From Spirochaetales bacterium (GTDB lineage: Bacteria > Spirochaetota > Spirochaetia > DTKZ01): DNA of 18,232 nt. Made by a program: the position numbers and the translations under genes. Below, piece after piece: positions 15,370 through 18,232 of the stretch (positions within the stretch are counted from its first letter, which is position 1; each line of letters opens with the position of its first letter). The notes beneath the pieces were generated by a model that worked only from the letters and a program-made list of their open reading frames with translations, did no database searches and was not told where the DNA came from. The DNA is taken from contig JAGODW010000003.1 of assembly GCA_017998025.1 (NCBI GenBank), forward strand, positions 1 through 18,232. Reading direction: 5' to 3'.

Positions 15370-15446
15370 AAATTAGTGCACCCTTTTGATTGTCTTTGAT
15401 TTTAACCTCTTTCAAAACCATGTGCAATCGATCCATATTTCTATTT

Positions 15447-15475
15447 ACTATATCTACCGATTTTGCAAATGTCAA
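15447..15475 (-). promoter_or_regulatory. Consensus sigma-70 promoter driving the pyrEF leader
   Basis: On the minus strand TTGACA (15475-15470), a 17-bp spacer and TATAGT (15452-15447): perfect -35, five of six at -10, ideal spacing. Predicted start is about 15440, giving a leader of about 230 nt before the pyrEF ATG. It is the strongest promoter match I found in the window. Confidence 0.85.
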
Positions 15476-15553
15476 TAGGAAAAATTCCTGAGCTTTTTGC
15501 GTTGCTCGCTTTTTTTTTAAACATTTTAATCTTGATCCCTTGTAGATGGGGAG

Positions 15554-15904
15554 GGAGTCGTAATGGGCACCGATCAGCTTAGCCAGGAACGGGTTCGCGC
15601 GCTTGGCTTTCATATCCCACAAGGCGGTATCGAAAGCGGCAATGGCCTGAATGGCAATACCGCTGCGGCCAACGGAAGCTCCCGCCCACATCAGCTTATA
15701 CCAGATCTTGGTGATGTCATTGGGATCCTCGCCCATCACCAGGGGGCAGAGCTCTTTGTCATGAGCATATTGTCCTTCGCCGCCATAGCGCAGGGCATAG
15801 CTGAATCCCATCCCCTGATAACCCTGTGCCGAAGTCATCTCGACAACAAGGAGGTCGACACCTTCAAGCGGCTTTTGGCACCCGGTGAGGACTTTGGCAT
15901 CGCT
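15554..15904 (-). pseudogene. Remnant of an enolase-superfamily sugar-acid dehydratase (L-talarate/galactarate dehydratase-like), N-terminal domain only
   Basis: On the minus strand the stretch from VSDAKVLTGCQKPLEGVD to AKLIGAHYDSLPIYKG follows the N-terminal capping domain of Salmonella-type L-talarate/galactarate dehydratase closely (family: PVSDAKVLTGRQKPL..., GEDPNDI, LLWAGASVGRSG, ALWDMKAKRA, LAKLLGAHRDS). About 117 residues remain. The first ~45 residues and the whole catalytic barrel, with its Lys, metal ligands and His, are missing. The sequence stops resembling the family at about 15554 and at the other end runs into an antisense transposase fragment. The frame is open well beyond both ends, but those parts are not homologous. 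It cannot be an active enzyme. It suggests the lineage once used aldarates. Confidence 0.85.
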
Positions 15905-16526
15905 GACGAGGAGGCAATCGTTCTGGAAGCTTCCACGGGGAGTTTTTGGTGGGCCGATTACATCGAGGCGAAGGGGATTACCTGCTTCGTACTCAACCCC
16001 TACCGTTTCAAGATTATAAAAGATTCCTGGAACAAAACCGACAAACGCGATGCCCACAATAGGGCAAGGGCCTTGTGGGTGTACAGGGTAACCGGTGAGT
16101 TTGGCTTGCCGACCCTATACAAGCCGTCGATCGCGGTTCGTGAATTGCGTAAGTTGTTCACGACGCATGATCAAGAACGGTATCCAGGCTCTTTAATGCT
16201 CGGATTCTGGTGGCAAGGAACAGCACGAACATATCAACAGGGAATCCCGCAAGCTGACAAGGACGATTCTGACACAAACCCTTGTCCAGGTAGCTGACGC
16301 CTTACCACAGTTTAGAAAACATTACGATGACCTAAAACAGCGTCGTGGTGCCGGCCGGGCTCGAATTGCCCTGATCAGAAAACTCTGTGGAACCATGCGG
16401 CAAATGCTGATTGTTAGAGCTGAATACCGGCACAAGGAGGATGAGGAAGATTCCAACAGAGTAGGACGCTCTGACGAATGCGACAATGATCCACAAAATC
16501 CAGAGAGCAGTAAAGATTCAGAATAA
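15905..16526 (+). mobile_element. IS110-family transposase remnant, truncated and frameshifted
   Basis: The plus strand encodes EAIVLEASTGSFWWADYIEAKG, FVLNPYRFKI, NKTDKRDAHNRARALW and RELRKLFTTHDQ, the second half of the IS110 DEDD domain (Glu in LEASTG, Asp in KTDKRDA). About 60-70 N-terminal residues, including the first catalytic Asp, are missing. Near 16167 the coding frame shifts. The continuing frame (MIKNGIQAL, an in-frame TAA at about 16194, then ...TILTQTLVQVADALPQFRKH YDDLKQRRGAGRARIALIRK...) carries the C-terminal Transposase_20-type segment and ends at TAA 16524-16526. Much of the middle is deleted. It is dead, and no IS ends were found. The 5' boundary coincides with the break in the dehydratase remnant. 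Confidence 0.85.
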
Positions 16527-16604
16527 GGCAAACACTATGGGCATAAAAACCTCTTTTTTCTGTATTATACCTCTTTTCCAATCCTTTCACAGTAAAGGGT
16601 ACCC

Positions 16605-16633
16605 TGGACACTCTTTCATCCATTGTGTATAGT
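16605..16633 (+). promoter_or_regulatory. Sigma-70 promoter for the DEAD-box helicase gene
   Basis: TGGACA (16605-16610), a 17-bp spacer, then TATAGT (16628-16633). Predicted start is near 16640, giving a 5' untranslated region of about 100 nt, a length often used for control of RNA helicase genes. Confidence 0.65.
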
Positions 16634-16636
16634 GAT

Positions 16637-16645
16637 TTATCCACA
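16637..16645 (+). promoter_or_regulatory. Perfect DnaA box near the helicase transcription start
   Basis: TTATCCACA matches the DnaA box consensus exactly. It begins 4 bp after the -10 element, over the predicted start of transcription. It is single; no cluster, AT-rich unwinding element or dnaA/dnaN gene is present, so it is not an origin. A lone 9-mer can occur by chance. Confidence 0.35.
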
Positions 16646-16743
16646 CTGTTCTGATACTCAGAAGGTGTGCAGAAGAAAAAACTAATCTATATGCGATGTT
16701 TTTCCCTTCAAAGATTCTTTCATGTGGACGGTTTAAATATTTC

Positions 16744-18177
16744 ATGCTTACATTCGAAGAACTCGGCCTCTCTGAGGCTTCTCTTTCTGCCCTTGGGGAA
16801 AAGGGCTTTATTTATCCCACCCCGATCCAGGAACAGGTGATACCTGCTCTTCTTACAGGTTCGAGGGATATCATCGGGCAGGCACAGACCGGAACCGGTA
16901 AGACAGCAGCTTTTGGCCTTCCCATCCTCGATTGTGTAGATACGAAGGATCGCGCAGTACAAGCCCTCGTCCTCGTCCCTACGCGGGAGCTTGCTGTACA
17001 GGTTGCTGCAGAAATCGATTCTCTCAGAGGCCCTCGCAGGATTCTTGTAGATGCTGTTTACGGTGGCCAGTCTATCGAACGACAGTTCCGCTCACTACAG
17101 CGGGGAGTTCATATTGTCGTTGGAACTCCGGGGAGGGTCCTCGATCATCTCCGCAGACGCAGCCTTGATCTTTCTTCCCTATCGTTTCTGGTTCTCGATG
17201 AGGCAGATGAGATGCTCGACCAGGGCTTCCTTGAGGATATTGAGGAGGTCATTGAGGCGTCTCATCCAGACCGAAGGATGCTCCTTTTCTCTGCTACAAT
17301 GCCTGAACGGATAGTGAAAATTGCACGGAGCCACATGAAGGAGTTTTCTGTGGTTAACGTGAAGGGGAAGGATCTCACTATTCCCCTGACATCTCAGAAG
17401 TATATTGAAGTAAAGGCTCAAGACAAGGTAGAGGTGCTCCGCAGATGTATCGATATGGAAGAGGACATGCATGCCCTCGTATTCTGCAGAACAAGGGTGG
17501 AGACCAATGAAACATCCCGTGCCCTTGAAGGGTACGGTTATGCTGTAGCCTGCATCCACGGAGAAATCGGACAGTCCGAACGTGAGCGGATACTCAAAAG
17601 GTTCAGATCAGGATCAATCGCCATCCTTGTAGCAACCGATGTGGCTGCTCGAGGGCTTGACATCCCTGGTGTCACCCATGTGTTCAACTTTTCCCTTCCC
17701 CAGACCCCTGAAGAGTACGTGCATAGAATTGGACGGACCGGTCGCGCTGGCAAGGAGGGTGTCTCTGTCACCTTCATTACGCCAAGTGAGTACGGTAAGC
17801 TTATGTTCATTAAGCGGATCGTAAAGGCAGATATAGAGCATATTCAGATTCCCTCGGTCAAAGACATCCTCGATCGACAGATGCAGGCTGTCTTTAGCAG
17901 TGCAGCATTATGCATCGAAACCGAAGACCACGAGAGATTTCGCGCTGCCGCGGAGGCTTTAGTTGCAGACCATGATCCGGCCACACTTGTCGCTGGGCTT
18001 CTCAGCGCAGCGTATGGGAAAGGATTGTCTCCCTCTTCGTACCGTCCTGTGGCAGAGGTGAAGAAGATAGATTCATATCATGCAAAACGCTGCAATTCGT
18101 GGGGAGAGAAGACTGATCGAGGGCAGAGGTTCCATACACCGTACAAACCATACAAACGGAAAAGAAAAACAGCTTAA
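16744..18177 (+). CDS. DEAD-box ATP-dependent RNA helicase (DeaD/CshA-like)
   Basis: A 477-residue RNA helicase, probably acting in mRNA turnover, ribosome assembly or cold adaptation. Motifs in order: Q motif (FIYPTPIQ), Walker A AQTGTGKT (47-54), Ia PTRELA, GG and TPGR, DEAD (152-155), SAT (183-185), then domain 2 with FCRTR, ATDVAARGLD and HRIGRTGR (327-334). All are intact. After the core comes RADIEHIQIPSVKDI-like sequence (KADIEHIQIPSVKDI here), a helical segment of about 60 residues, and a basic tail (PYKPYKRKRKTA) likely to bind RNA. The ATG at 16744 starts the usual MLTFEELGLSE; upstream ATGs at 16691 (other frame) and 16696 are possible, and none has a strong Shine-Dalgarno. I cannot separate deaD, cshA and rhlE from sequence alone. 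Confidence 0.93.
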   Translation: MLTFEELGLSEASLSALGEKGFIYPTPIQEQVIPALLTGSRDIIGQAQTGTGKTAAFGLPILDCVDTKDRAVQALVLVPTRELAVQVAAEIDSLRGPRRILVDAVYGGQSIERQFRSLQRGVHIVVGTPGRVLDHLRRRSLDLSSLSFLVLDEADEMLDQGFLEDIEEVIEASHPDRRMLLFSATMPERIVKIARSHMKEFSVVNVKGKDLTIPLTSQKYIEVKAQDKVEVLRRCIDMEEDMHALVFCRTRVETNETSRALEGYGYAVACIHGEIGQSERERILKRFRSGSIAILVATDVAARGLDIPGVTHVFNFSLPQTPEEYVHRIGRTGRAGKEGVSVTFITPSEYGKLMFIKRIVKADIEHIQIPSVKDILDRQMQAVFSSAALCIETEDHERFRAAAEALVADHDPATLVAGLLSAAYGKGLSPSSYRPVAEVKKIDSYHAKRCNSWGEKTDRGQRFHTPYKPYKRKRKTA

Positions 18178-18199
18178 ACCCCTTCATGCTGCGCAGAGC

Positions 18200-18214
18200 C
18201 AGGAGAAACTCCTG
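18200..18214. other. Short inverted repeat after the helicase gene
   Basis: CAGGAG-AAA-CTCCTG is a perfect 6-bp stem with a 3-nt loop, extended by outer CTGC/GCAG matches (18188-18191 and 18219-18222). It starts 22 bp after the helicase stop and has no T run on the plus side, so it may be a weak or Rho-assisted 3' end rather than a classical terminator. Confidence 0.3.
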
Positions 18215-18232
18215 TTATGCAGGGATGATCAG

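Larger units (their letters stand above)
15206..15436 (-). other. Open leader reading frame upstream of UMP synthase (possible leader peptide)
   Basis: From an ATG at 15436 a 76-codon frame runs through the pause hairpin and the terminator and ends at a TGA overlapping the pyrEF ATG as ATGA. It would start within a few nt of the predicted transcript start and has no Shine-Dalgarno; an in-frame ATG at 15421 also lacks one. A separate frame (15309-15262, 15 codons, M-A-P-F-F-L-Y...) has a good AGAGGAG 6 nt before its ATG, but its Phe codons are simply the terminator T run. Translation of either would be needed for a pyrBI-style mechanism. The frame is continuous with the upstream gene remnant, so it could be open by chance. 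Confidence 0.25.

Noticed and set aside
15905..16057. Upstream 51 residues of the minus-strand dehydratase frame
   Set aside because: They are antisense to clear IS110 coding sequence and do not match the dehydratase N-terminus.
15563..16297. Plus-strand 244-residue open frame
   Set aside because: Its first ~110 residues are the antisense of the dehydratase remnant; only the part from about 15905 is homologous (IS110). It is a composite of two remnants, not a gene.
16637..16645. Replication origin suggested by the DnaA box
   Set aside because: Only one box, no AT-rich unwinding element, and no dnaA, dnaN, gyrB or rpmH nearby.
1..18232. CRISPR arrays, tRNA or rRNA genes
   Set aside because: No regularly spaced repeats and no tRNA- or rRNA-like sequence were seen on either strand by eye.

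Overview
The window looks like chromosomal DNA from a free-living or host-associated anaerobic bacterium. A spirochaete (Treponema/Spirochaeta-like) fits best: the solute-binding proteins have exported N-termini ending in FAAG-type sequences, tripartite tricarboxylate transporters (TTT) are plentiful, a sigma-54 regulator is present, and the UMP synthase is eukaryote-like and fused. This is inference from protein style; no rRNA or other phylogenetic marker is present.

Layout. Positions 1-2259 (minus) hold a patatin-like lipase, then a TTT binding protein (tctC) with its own sigma-70-like promoter, an attenuator-like hairpin, and the start of a tctB gene cut by the window edge. Positions 2434-5954 (plus) hold an atypical short-chain dehydrogenase and valS. 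Positions 5951-13568 form the most distinctive block. A minus-strand operon encodes two divergent uroporphyrinogen-decarboxylase (URO-D)-superfamily proteins flanking a second tctC. It is divergent from a PrpR-type sigma-54 activator, which is followed by tctB-tctA. A very good -24/-12 promoter lies just in front of the minus operon, so the activator plausibly controls binding-protein and URO-D expression, while tctBA has a sigma-70-like promoter.

Positions 13587-15475 (minus) hold an OPRT-ODC fusion (UMP synthase, pyrimidine synthesis) followed by a DUF6485-type Cys-rich small protein. Ahead of the fusion is a leader of about 230 nt with a consensus promoter, a pause-like hairpin with a U7 run, and a strong intrinsic terminator, which reads as transcription attenuation. 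Positions 15554-16526 are a gene graveyard: an N-terminal remnant of a talarate/galactarate-dehydratase-like enolase-superfamily gene (minus) abuts a truncated, frameshifted IS110-family transposase (plus). Positions 16605-18177 hold a DEAD-box RNA helicase with a good promoter and one perfect DnaA box near the predicted transcription start.

How the parts may work together: the central block reads as a substrate-induced uptake and conversion module. TctC captures a carboxylate outside the membrane, TctAB imports it, the URO-D-like proteins act on it in the cytoplasm, and the PrpR-like protein senses it. Substrate and chemistry cannot be read from the sequence.
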